Of a stretch of 5,704 bases of DNA, positions 1-5,677 are shown in pieces (position 1 is the stretch's first letter; every line of letters begins with the position of its first letter). A model generated the notes under the pieces. It did no database searches. It worked only from the letters and a program-made list of their open reading frames with translations, and was not told the origin of the DNA. This stretch comes from an uncultured Desulfobulbaceae bacterium (lineage in GTDB: Bacteria > Desulfobacterota > Desulfobulbia > Desulfobulbales > Desulfobulbaceae). Where the stretch lies: positions 1 to 5,704 of the forward strand of contig CAMYOP010000189.1 of assembly GCA_947260045.1 (NCBI GenBank), given 5' to 3'. Both the position numbers and the translations under genes were made by a program.

Positions 1-457
1 CAGTGTCGGCAATTTTATCTGGAGGTAAGATGTTAATCTGACCAACATCGATGGTTTCTCTTATTTTCAGAGTAAAGGTGCGAGGAGTGTTTTTACTATC
101 CACAGCAAAATAAATTTTTTCACCTGGTCTTGGGGGTCCAGGACCTCGCTCTGGATCAGTGACCGCCAAGGCACCAATATAAAAGGTACCAGGAACAAGC
201 TTTGCATTAAATCGACCGTCTTTGTCAACGCGCGATATAGCACTTGGCACTCTGGTGCCACCTGGCATGAGTGGCAACGGCCCAGATTTTTCATTAAAAA
301 ACGACACTATTCCACCAGGCAAAGGCTTGTTCTCTTCCAGAAATATTTGGCCACTCAGTGTGCCCATTCGTTTTTTCAGAAAGCCTGGCGCTGCTGCCTG
401 GCTAACCAGAGGAGCCATAAGAACAAGTAACGATAGAGCAATAATCCATTTTTTCAT
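1..457 (-). CDS. Exported protein with carboxypeptidase-regulatory-like domain (partial, 3' end outside window)
   Basis: Only the first 152 codons are present; the frame is open to the window edge. The ATG at 457 follows a strong Shine-Dalgarno (GAGGTGG, 462-468), which fixes the start. Residues 1-22 are a classic signal peptide: MKKW, a hydrophobic core, then SQAAA with cleavage near residue 21-23. There is no lipobox cysteine. Residues 32-100 resemble a carboxypeptidase-regulatory-like (transthyretin-type) beta-sandwich: GTLSGQIFLEENKPLPGGIV, then the typical RVDKDGRFNAKLVPGTFYIG turn-and-strand. A proline/glycine-rich stretch (ERGPGPPRPGEK, 103-114) follows. Such domains are structural or binding modules, not peptidases, and no catalytic residue is visible. 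From general knowledge, similar domains occur beside or fused to multiheme cytochromes in metal-reducing bacteria. Whether this protein continues into a haem region cannot be seen here. Export and domain type are fairly sure; function is unknown. Confidence 0.85.
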   Translation of the reverse strand, partial: MKKWIIALSLLVLMAPLVSQAAAPGFLKKRMGTLSGQIFLEENKPLPGGIVSFFNEKSGPLPLMPGGTRVPSAISRVDKDGRFNAKLVPGTFYIGALAVTDPERGPGPPRPGEKIYFAVDSKNTPRTFTLKIRETIDVGQINILPPDKIADT

Positions 458-498
458 CTATCCACCTCTTCAGGGAAAAAGTTATGTATCTCGTAAGG

Positions 499-562
499 TA
501 ACCTTGGTGTTGCTCTGTTTAGTTGAGCATTATGAAAAACCAGAAAGACCATCACCAAGTTA
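499..562 (-). promoter_or_regulatory. Potentially structured 5' leader upstream of the carboxypeptidase-regulatory-like gene
   Basis: On the minus strand TAACTTGGTG (562-553) can pair with CACCAAGGTTA (509-499), giving ten base pairs with one bulged G. Inside this, TGCTC (529-525) and GAGCA (515-511) form a second helix with a 9-nt loop, one nucleotide from the outer helix. A further small hairpin, ACACT/AGTGT with a 7-nt loop, lies upstream at 577-593. All fall within the leader expected from the TATAAT promoter at 640-645. No match to a riboswitch class I know was recognised, and no terminator or anti-SD sequestration is obvious. The helices are real in sequence; a regulatory role is inference. 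Confidence 0.35.
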
Positions 563-639
563 ATGCCTAGCTTCTCACACTACGACAAAGTGTATGTTTC
601 AGAAAAAAGTTAATATGAAGTTTTTCCTGAATAAATTTA

Positions 640-667
640 ATTATACTGAATACAAATTCTTTGAACA
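640..667 (-). promoter_or_regulatory. Candidate sigma70-type promoter with perfect -10 box
   Basis: The minus strand has a perfect TATAAT at 645-640. A poor -35 match, TGTTCA (667-662), lies 16 bp upstream. Transcription would start near 633 and give a leader of about 175 nt before the ATG at 457. The surroundings are AT-rich, so the -10 could be fortuitous; the weak -35 would imply help from an activator or low basal activity. Confidence 0.4.
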
Positions 668-949
668 GGGATTAAAACGAATTTGTTAATTTTAAGGGCA
701 GGGTAGTCTGGAAATGCTTATGTTGTACATTTTGCTCATGAAAGAACATATATTGCGAGTATTACGTGTTTGAACTGTAGAAATGCAGAAAAAATGTTTG
801 ATCCTGACAGTCAGATCTAAATGATTATAAGGCTTTAAGCTGTAAAGAAACCTTATTGTCAGTCTAGATAAGAGTTTGAACTTGGCTGTGGTCAGGTTAG
901 GAATATGCTTCCAAGTTAAATACACATCGTGACAAGTTTTTTTTTAACA
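668..949. other. Non-coding gap between the FnIII-like gene and the next promoter
   Basis: No credible gene is seen. A 77-codon open frame at 692-925 on the minus strand has no Shine-Dalgarno, no domain-like pattern and a composition rich in I, L, S, T and N as expected of AT-rich noise. A run of nine A residues on the minus strand (945-937) lies just after the stop of the upstream gene and is not preceded by a stem. A distant 7-bp pairing (AACTTGG near 878 with CCAAGTT near 911) has a loop of over 20 nt and is not a convincing terminator. Confidence 0.5.
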
Positions 950-2101
950 TCAATTATTTAGTAAGAGATTTATAATAAAACCAATATTGCTGAAACTGAA
1001 AATTCGCAATGATCCTGTAACTGTTTTGCTGAATCCGCTGCAACCACCACCATTGCAGGCTTTTACTTTGTAGTAATAGAGATCTGCTGAAGAAACTCTT
1101 CCATCTTGGTAGTCTGTTTTTGCCTTTGATAAAATTCTCTTCCATGCTCCGTCTTTACCTGTTCGTCTGAATAGCTCATACCAGGTTGCTCTATTTGCAG
1201 AGCTCCATGCTACCGTAATCGAAGAAGGCTGTTCTCTGCTGGCATATATTTTAGTTGGGATTGAAGGCAAAGCAGGGACGTTAGCAGGTTTAGAGTCTGC
1301 CCAGCCAAAGGCTGGAAAGCTCGGTAAACTTTCTGTCGAATAGGAAAAATCTGGTTCCCCACCCAAGGTTCGGCCTACTGCAGTTGCAGAGACCCGGTAA
1401 TAGTAAAGCTTTCCTGTTTTAGGGGGACGGTCCAGGTAAGTGCGATCGGACGCTGAAGGATTTGGTGAAGAGTTTGAAACCACACAACTCCCAACTGTTC
1501 GGTCGCTGCATCTTAAGACCAAGAAACTGTCAGTCATGCGGGGATCTTCTTCATACCAATAAACTTTAACACTATTTGAATATGTCCCCTTTGAAGCATA
1601 CACATCATTTGGAATCATTGGCGCAACAGGCTTATTTCCTTTCCATGCACCCTGCACTGTCATTGAATCTCCGCTATAAGAAGAGTAATTACTTGGTCGA
1701 CTGAATCCTGTGCAACTTGCGCCATTACATACTTTAACCTTGTACCAATAGTATTTTCCTTGAACGGCACTAGCATCGTAATAGATTGAATTTTTCCACG
1801 CCGGAAATAGATTATCATAATTTCGGGTGTAAATGGAATTACAACTGGTCGGTACATCAGCAAAGGGATTAAAATTATCACATCTATAAATAACTGTTTT
1901 GGTCCAGGCCGGCATAGAACTACCATTATCCCAAACACCCCATTTCACCTCAATGGAACCAGTACTTCCAGAGAATTGACCTGTAGCACGTGTTTCAAGC
2001 CCTTGGATTGATAAAGCCATAACGGTCTTGGTTAAAAATAAAAAAACAAAGGAGGTAATAAAAAAAATATTACTATGAAAAGTTTTTGGTCTGATTTTCA
2101 T
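950..2101 (-). CDS. Exported protein with three fibronectin-III-like repeats
   Basis: This 383-residue protein starts at ATG 2101 with a modest purine-rich ribosome site (AAAGAGTGAG). Residues 1-29 form a signal peptide: basic start, hydrophobic core NIFFITSFVFLFL, likely cleavage after KTVMA. Three FnIII-like beta-sandwich units follow at about 45-137, 163-258 and 279-362. Each ends in an aromatic G-strand block: YYWYKVKVC, LYYYRVSAT, LYYYKVKAC. Units 1 and 3 finish with a matching cysteine loop, CNGASCTGFS (125-134) and CNGGGCSGFS (349-358), probably a small disulfide. Cys74/Cys87 and Cys198/Cys206 are further close pairs. The tail after residue 362 (SLRIFSFSNIGFIINLLLNN) is short and hydrophobic. 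FnIII repeats usually mediate binding or spacing in surface proteins. No enzymatic domain or specific ligand can be named. It stands alone, with about 110 bp upstream and a long gap downstream. Confidence 0.8.
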   Translation of the reverse strand: MKIRPKTFHSNIFFITSFVFLFLTKTVMALSIQGLETRATGQFSGSTGSIEVKWGVWDNGSSMPAWTKTVIYRCDNFNPFADVPTSCNSIYTRNYDNLFPAWKNSIYYDASAVQGKYYWYKVKVCNGASCTGFSRPSNYSSYSGDSMTVQGAWKGNKPVAPMIPNDVYASKGTYSNSVKVYWYEEDPRMTDSFLVLRCSDRTVGSCVVSNSSPNPSASDRTYLDRPPKTGKLYYYRVSATAVGRTLGGEPDFSYSTESLPSFPAFGWADSKPANVPALPSIPTKIYASREQPSSITVAWSSANRATWYELFRRTGKDGAWKRILSKAKTDYQDGRVSSADLYYYKVKACNGGGCSGFSKTVTGSLRIFSFSNIGFIINLLLNN

Positions 2102-2214
2102 TACTCACTCTTTATATATGATACTTGTAAAAACAATTAAGCCAGTTGTGTGGATGACAGACGATTTCTCACCGATCTCACTTCAAACTTTTCGGCTTTA
2201 AGGCGAAGAGTTGT

Positions 2215-2592
2215 TCAGTTAGGGATAAATATGGCTGTCATCGTCGCATCCCGAACTTGAGAGGTTTCAGTATCCGCACCACATCTATGATCACAGACTA
2301 GCCTTACAGTAAACAGTGTGTTGGCAGACACATTAAAACCTCTGGTGCCGGCTAACTGTGAATGAGATGCTTCCCCACCTGGACTTTGCTATTGTTGCTC
2401 AAAAGAAGTGTTAAGGGTCGATTCGTTAGTTATGGAGCACCTCACTTCATGCCCCAGTTGATTTTCATTCACCTGAGCAGTTGAATTGACAATAACGGTT
2501 CCGTTTGCCTTGGGAGATATGCTTAAAGTACATATTATTGAGCCGGAGAAGTCGACATCTTCTGTTGCAGGGCTCCTGAGATAGTATATCAA
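2215..2592 (-). pseudogene. Remnant of a secreted beta-sandwich-type protein, broken by an in-frame amber codon
   Basis: One frame reads from about 2592 to a TGA at 2215-2217, interrupted by a single TAG at 2389-2391. Protein-like sequence lies on both sides. Before the stop come strand-like segments with cysteines (SGSIICTLSISPKANGTV and LGHEVRCSITNE). After it the same frame continues for 57 sense codons: QSPGGEASHSQLAGTRGFNV, then a hydrophobic strand ending in LVCDHRCG, then RDATMTAIFIPN. The 5' end is also missing: an in-frame TGA sits just upstream at 2593-2595, the only in-frame start is a TTG, and the ATG at 2596 is in another frame that soon stops. This looks like the C-terminal domain of a decayed secreted protein; I do not recognise the family. 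Readthrough of the amber is the alternative but does not explain the missing N-terminus. Confidence 0.65.
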
Positions 2593-3048
2593 TCATTACC
2601 TGTTCAAATTCCTACAAATGAAGTAATTATCTGTCAATATATTTTTAAATAAGGTGATGCATGTTGAGATGAAAAGATGTTGGCCAAGGACTATGACCAG
2701 AAAACAATTCCTGTTAACAGCCGAGACCGAATTGAGTGGGGTGGGGTTTATGCCTCTTAGGATTAAGTTATGATGAGGTCAGTTAAATTTAGATTGCCAT
2801 TACCATTTAAGTCACCAAATATTCAATTGTCAGCTCGGATAAGGAAACGAAGCAGACTGTTATCTTGCCAAGTGTGGCCTACATTGTTGAATGACTTTAT
2901 GAAGTAACTGACTGACGCGATTGGAAGCATTATAGCTCACAAAGTAGATGACAGACGGCTACTGTGCACTCTGTGGAAGAGGAGTAAGCCTGGAAGCAGA
3001 GAAGTGCGATCCGCATCCACTGGAATAATCTTTAACCTTTTGAACAAA
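2593..3048. other. Decayed intergenic stretch without an intact gene
   Basis: This stretch lies between the palindrome that ends the cytochrome transcript and the amber-broken pseudogene. All six frames are closed at short intervals, apart from a start-less plus-strand frame from about 2908 onward that runs antisense into the palindrome and the cytochrome gene's 3' end. The only recognisable coding trace is the dockerin-like scrap at 2763-2822. The pattern suggests old genes in advanced decay, not a regulatory region. No transposase motif was found. Confidence 0.45.
2763..2822 (-). pseudogene. Dockerin/EF-hand-like repeat remnant
   Basis: The minus strand has 19 sense codons between stops, reading IFGDLNGNGNLNLTDLIIT. 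This fits one type I dockerin or EF-hand-like calcium loop: D at loop position 1, N at 3, N in place of the usual D at 5, G at 6 and D at 12, followed by hydrophobic helix residues (LII). A TGA directly upstream and a TAA directly downstream cut it off, and no second repeat is visible. It is best read as the leftover C-terminal repeat of a lost secreted protein. Such repeats bind calcium and sit at protein ends for interaction or attachment. The short length leaves some risk of coincidence. Confidence 0.4.
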
Positions 3049-3086
3049 AAAAGGGGCAGGGTCGATAGATCGACTCTGCCCCTTTT
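3049..3086 (-). terminator. 38-bp near-perfect palindrome, likely Rho-independent terminator of the cytochrome gene
   Basis: Arms of 18 bp (plus strand AAAAGGGGCAGGGTCGAT and ATCGACTCTGCCCCTTTT) surround a 2-nt centre, with one imperfect pair. On the minus strand the GC-rich stem is followed by seven T residues, and it starts 26 nt past the cytochrome stop, so it suits termination there. A shorter T run (four) on the plus strand could allow weaker action the other way. The odd position is a G-U wobble in plus-strand RNA but an A-C mismatch in minus-strand RNA. The arm is unusually long for a terminator, so it may also be a dispersed palindromic or mobile-element-related repeat. Confidence 0.75.
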
Positions 3087-3112
3087 CAACTCACTGAAAA
3101 CAAATGGTATTA

Positions 3113-4687
3113 TCAGGGTGTCCTGACATACTCATGCATATCACTATGACACATTTTGCAGGTATTGTTTTTTGCTACTGTGCCAGGTGCACCGGCATAA
3201 AATTGAGTTCTTCCTCCAGTACTTTGGGAACGATCCATCAAATCTCCATCTGCTTCACCTTCAACATCGAGGTAATGTAGGTTCATCATTGGCACCTTAT
3301 CAGAAGTCCCTGGTGTTGAGGTCAACTCTCCATGCCTGGTCATTGCCGGATTTGGTGATCCATGTACGTTATGACAGGATGGGCAACTCTGAGGGGAATC
3401 AGCGAGTCCGTCCCAGTCAGAGTCCCAGTCTGGAGCGTTTCCACAACCGTCCCGACCACTGAGGTGTACCAGGTGAGCATTTATAGGATTTCCATTCTCA
3501 TCTGCATTATTGTTGTTTGTGAAATATGTCATGAGAGGATCCTTGTAAAAGTCTCCTGCACCGTTGGCATCTCCAAGCAGTTCATATTTATCGTGGCAGG
3601 TAAAACATAAGGCGAAATCATTGTCAGATTTAACATTGTCTTTCTTGTTACAACCAACCCTAGGTATTTCAAGTGCAGATATAAATGTATTGCCAATAGC
3701 AACATCTGCTAACCTGTAACCCTCTGAATAATTATTCTGGCTAAATGAATATGTTCTTGAGTTACCATCAACATGTATGGTTGATGTATCATGGCAATAA
3801 TCACATGCAAATTTATGACCAGTGACTTCATAACCATATGAAATGTCCGATTTATACTCAAATTCTCTAAAACTTCTATCAGCCAGTGCTGCTGGCCTGG
3901 ATTTCACTCGCACTATTTTGATGTACCGAATTGGTGAAAAATCATCTATTTTGGCTTCAAACCATCCTCTCCCTGCTACTCTCCAGAATGGCTTACCAAA
4001 TTTAATGCTATGTCCTCTAAATATTCTGCGCCAAGTATTCAGGTTACTGCTTCCGTAAACTTCTAAATTGCTCTTGGTTGGTCCGTTATTCCATAATCTG
4101 ATATGAGTAACTTCTTTTTCAGTCCCCAGGTCAAAAATGAGATCTGCGGTCTGGCCTTCAACATTCCCTGTAGAAAAATCACCATCCAGAAGAGCAGCTG
4201 CTCCCTGAAATCCAGTATCAACTGCAGCTACTGGATTTTGCCATGTTTCAGCCATGGTTTTACCTGCAATATTTGGAGCAGCTACGCCATGGATTTCCGA
4301 GTACCCGTCATCATGGCAACCAAGGCACCACTTCTCCTTTCCCTGCTTTAAATTACCATCAGCATCATAAATGTCAGAAACCCATTCATCGGGATTCATT
4401 TCAGAGCCAAGATTGTTGCGTGCACCTATTTCAGCGTCATTCACGCCATCATAGGCCCCACCGGGACTATGGCAATTATTGCAAAGGTTATAATCCACAG
4501 GACCGTTGTGTGTTTCGCCTGTGTGGCAAAGATGGCAGGTATCCGGATATGTCCAGTGCTCTTCAATTTTTGGTCCCCTGTCAGAAAGGATATGTACATC
4601 ATGCATTACCTGTCCAGCGCCTTGAACAACATGGGAAATTCCAAATAATGTTAATGACATGACAGATGCCGCAAATAACTTCTTCAT
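3113..4687 (-). CDS. Exported heptaheme c-type cytochrome with inserted discoidin-like (F5/8 type C) domain
   Basis: This 524-residue protein starts at ATG 4687, six nucleotides after Shine-Dalgarno AAGGGG. Residues 1-23 are a signal peptide, so haem attachment would occur in the periplasm. Seven CXXCH motifs lie at residues 51 (CHLCH), 69 (CNNCH), 121 (CLGCH), 295 (CDYCH), 361 (CFTCH), 435 (CPSCH, continuing NVHGS) and 510 (CKMCH). Many spare histidines (e.g. 60, 133, 291, 305, 405, 408, 442, 471, 517) could be distal ligands, suggesting bis-His haems. The 170-residue gap between haems 3 and 4 holds a discoidin-like domain at about 150-278: AALLDGDFSTGN, a strand block (ADLIFDLGTEKEVTHIRLW), NLEVYGSSNLNTW, then RYIKIVRV. 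Before haem 6, DSDWDGLAD (422-430) matches the thrombospondin type 3/EF-hand calcium pattern DxDxDGxxD. Cys346 and Cys415 lie outside haem motifs and may form a disulfide. The likely role is extracytoplasmic electron transfer with glycan or surface attachment; partner and location are unknown. It is not clearly a named cytochrome, so no symbol is given. Confidence 0.93.
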   Translation of the reverse strand: MKKLFAASVMSLTLFGISHVVQGAGQVMHDVHILSDRGPKIEEHWTYPDTCHLCHTGETHNGPVDYNLCNNCHSPGGAYDGVNDAEIGARNNLGSEMNPDEWVSDIYDADGNLKQGKEKWCLGCHDDGYSEIHGVAAPNIAGKTMAETWQNPVAAVDTGFQGAAALLDGDFSTGNVEGQTADLIFDLGTEKEVTHIRLWNNGPTKSNLEVYGSSNLNTWRRIFRGHSIKFGKPFWRVAGRGWFEAKIDDFSPIRYIKIVRVKSRPAALADRSFREFEYKSDISYGYEVTGHKFACDYCHDTSTIHVDGNSRTYSFSQNNYSEGYRLADVAIGNTFISALEIPRVGCNKKDNVKSDNDFALCFTCHDKYELLGDANGAGDFYKDPLMTYFTNNNNADENGNPINAHLVHLSGRDGCGNAPDWDSDWDGLADSPQSCPSCHNVHGSPNPAMTRHGELTSTPGTSDKVPMMNLHYLDVEGEADGDLMDRSQSTGGRTQFYAGAPGTVAKNNTCKMCHSDMHEYVRTP

Positions 4688-4965
4688 TTTCTTCCCCTTA
4701 AAATAAGATTTTGACCCCTGAATTTATCGACAATATCAAATAGAAGTTTGAACAGTATTAATTTACAGAAAATACCATAAATACATTGGCGAAACAAATA
4801 TAAACAGAAACTTTATAAGAGAAATCACCATTGACTCTTGACAGTTCCTAAATAATACTAATCAAGCAAAAAACAATAACCCTTGGCTCCAAGTGATTTT
4901 TCAAAAACTTGACAGCACAGTTCAACCAATAACTGTTGCACATTTTGTTTTTGATTACCGCTCAA
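4688..4965 (-). promoter_or_regulatory. AT-rich upstream region of the cytochrome gene; no firm promoter
   Basis: The 278 bp between the upstream open frame and the cytochrome start must hold the cytochrome promoter, but no good -35/-10 pair is seen. A partial FNR/CRP-family-like site, TTGATTAGTATTAT on the minus strand (4865-4852), matches TTGAT-N4-ATCAA at eight of ten positions. A small inverted repeat CTTGG-CT-CCAAG lies at 4882-4893. No sigma54 GG-N10-GC element and no c-di-GMP riboswitch core was recognised. Confidence 0.3.
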
Positions 4966-5325
4966 TTACAATAGGAAAAGTACCCTTACGGATATAGAAA
5001 AAATTAACTCAGACAAACTGAACAATAGACCTCCAAGTGATCTTTTAAGGTACGTTCCACCATCAAACGGCAAAGTCAATACTCCACCTGCAGAATGCAC
5101 TGCTCCAGAGACAGCATTCAATGTTCCCGGAACAGGTCTTGGCCAGTCAATGTCATCTGTGAAAAAAAGGAAAATTGAATCTCCTGACCAGGGTATATTC
5201 AGAGTTGATACAGAGTAGAGGTCTAACGAGTTGGCCTTTTTGAACCAGACTGAGTAACCCTCTTTTTCATACTGTTCCGATACTCTTCTTAACCTGTATG
5301 ACGGAAGAATATGTATATCAGCCAC
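4966..5325 (-). CDS. Unrecognised open frame, possibly 5'-truncated
   Basis: The frame is open from a TAA at 5383-5385 to a TAA at 4966-4968 but contains no ATG. The earliest usable start is a GTG at 5325 with no Shine-Dalgarno (the upstream bases are pyrimidine-rich), giving 119 residues. The sequence looks like real protein: DIHILPSYRLRRVSEQYEKE, an aromatic strand region, FLFFTDDIDWPRPVPGTLNA, then a glycine-rich part (SAGGVLTLPFDGGTYLKRSL). The last 25 residues are hydrophobic (LLFSLSELIFSISVRVLFLL), perhaps one membrane segment. Residues upstream of the GTG (VFQYGLKSFP) read as a natural continuation, which suggests that the true N-terminus is lost. It begins about 100 bp from the tRNA, a common place for insertions. 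I do not recognise a family; it may be a small hypothetical gene or a remnant. Confidence 0.4.
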   Translation of the reverse strand: MADIHILPSYRLRRVSEQYEKEGYSVWFKKANSLDLYSVSTLNIPWSGDSIFLFFTDDIDWPRPVPGTLNAVSGAVHSAGGVLTLPFDGGTYLKRSLGGLLFSLSELIFSISVRVLFLL

Positions 5326-5384
5326 GGGGAAGGATTTCAGACCATATTGAAAAACTGAAACGGAATGAAGGAAAATACAAAATT

Positions 5385-5412
5385 AAAAAAGCACTTAACC
5401 TGAATCGGTCAA
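5385..5412 (-). terminator. Weak candidate terminator of tRNA-Lys
   Basis: On the minus strand TTGACC-GATTCA-GGTTAA forms a six-pair stem with one G-U. Four bases later comes a run of six T residues and a further T-rich stretch. It begins 14 nt after the encoded CCA end. The stem is weak, so termination could be partial and transcription may run into the next open frame. Confidence 0.4.
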
Positions 5413-5426
5413 TTGCTAGAATGTAT

Positions 5427-5503
<77 letters not shown>

Positions 5504-5525
5504 ATGGTGATATAAATGTCTGGAT

Positions 5526-5554
5526 TTATTATCACAGGTTCTTGCTGGCGTCAA
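5526..5554 (-). promoter_or_regulatory. Promoter of tRNA-Lys
   Basis: The minus strand has -35 TTGACG (5554-5549), an exact 17-bp spacer and -10 TAATAA (5531-5526) preceded by an extended -10 TG (TGATAATAA). Transcription would begin near 5519, giving a short 5' leader of about 15 nt to be trimmed by RNase P. Spacing and position fit a stable-RNA promoter. No clear GC-rich discriminator is seen. Confidence 0.7.
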
Positions 5555-5642
5555 GAGGATGTCCTGTTGGAATATAAAATGGTTCAGCTTGTATTAGAAT
5601 CCAATGACGTACAAATCCTGCCTTGAAGTATATTTCACTGGG

Positions 5643-5677
5643 TCAGATGTAGTTTGTGATATTATTTCTGCATCTGA
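5643..5677. repeat. Inverted repeat near the right edge
   Basis: TCAGATGTAG (5643-5652) and CTGCATCTGA (5668-5677) are 10-bp arms with one wobble position around a 15-nt AT-rich spacer. No T tract follows on either strand, so it is not a typical terminator. The rest of 5555-5704 shows no gene: all frames are short and none has a start with a ribosome site. It could be an operator or part of a neighbouring unit beyond the window, or chance. Confidence 0.3.

Noticed and set aside
222..563. 113-codon plus-strand open frame
   Set aside because: It lies antisense to the signal-peptide gene and its leader, with no ribosome site or domain signal.
692..925. 77-codon minus-strand open frame
   Set aside because: No ribosome site, no domain-like pattern, AT-rich noise composition, and isolated in an intergenic gap.
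2158..2182. Tandem CGATTTCTCAC/CGATCTCAC upstream of the FnIII-like gene as an operator
   Set aside because: The direct repeat is short and imperfect, with no promoter placed around it. It was not strong enough to list.
2153..2957. 11-bp direct repeat GATGACAGACG at 2153-2163 and 2947-2957
   Set aside because: A few 11-mers are expected to repeat by chance in a window this size, and the flanks do not match.
2880..3112. Plus-strand open stretch ending in the palindrome, considered as a transposase tail
   Set aside because: It has no start codon, no recognisable transposase motif, and runs antisense through the terminator and the cytochrome 3' end.
3172..4662. Several plus-strand open frames opposite the cytochrome
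   Set aside because: They are antisense shadows of a strong coding frame. None has a ribosome site or a coherent protein pattern.
4838..4915. Two plus-strand TTGACA boxes (in CTTGACAG) upstream of the cytochrome
   Set aside because: Neither has a fitting -10 at 16-18 bp, and no plus-strand gene follows.
4886..5042. Repeat CTCCAAGTGAT at 4887-4897 and 5031-5042 region
   Set aside because: Only about 11 bp match, with patchy similarity beyond. It is compatible with chance in AT-rich DNA and too weak to claim a duplication.
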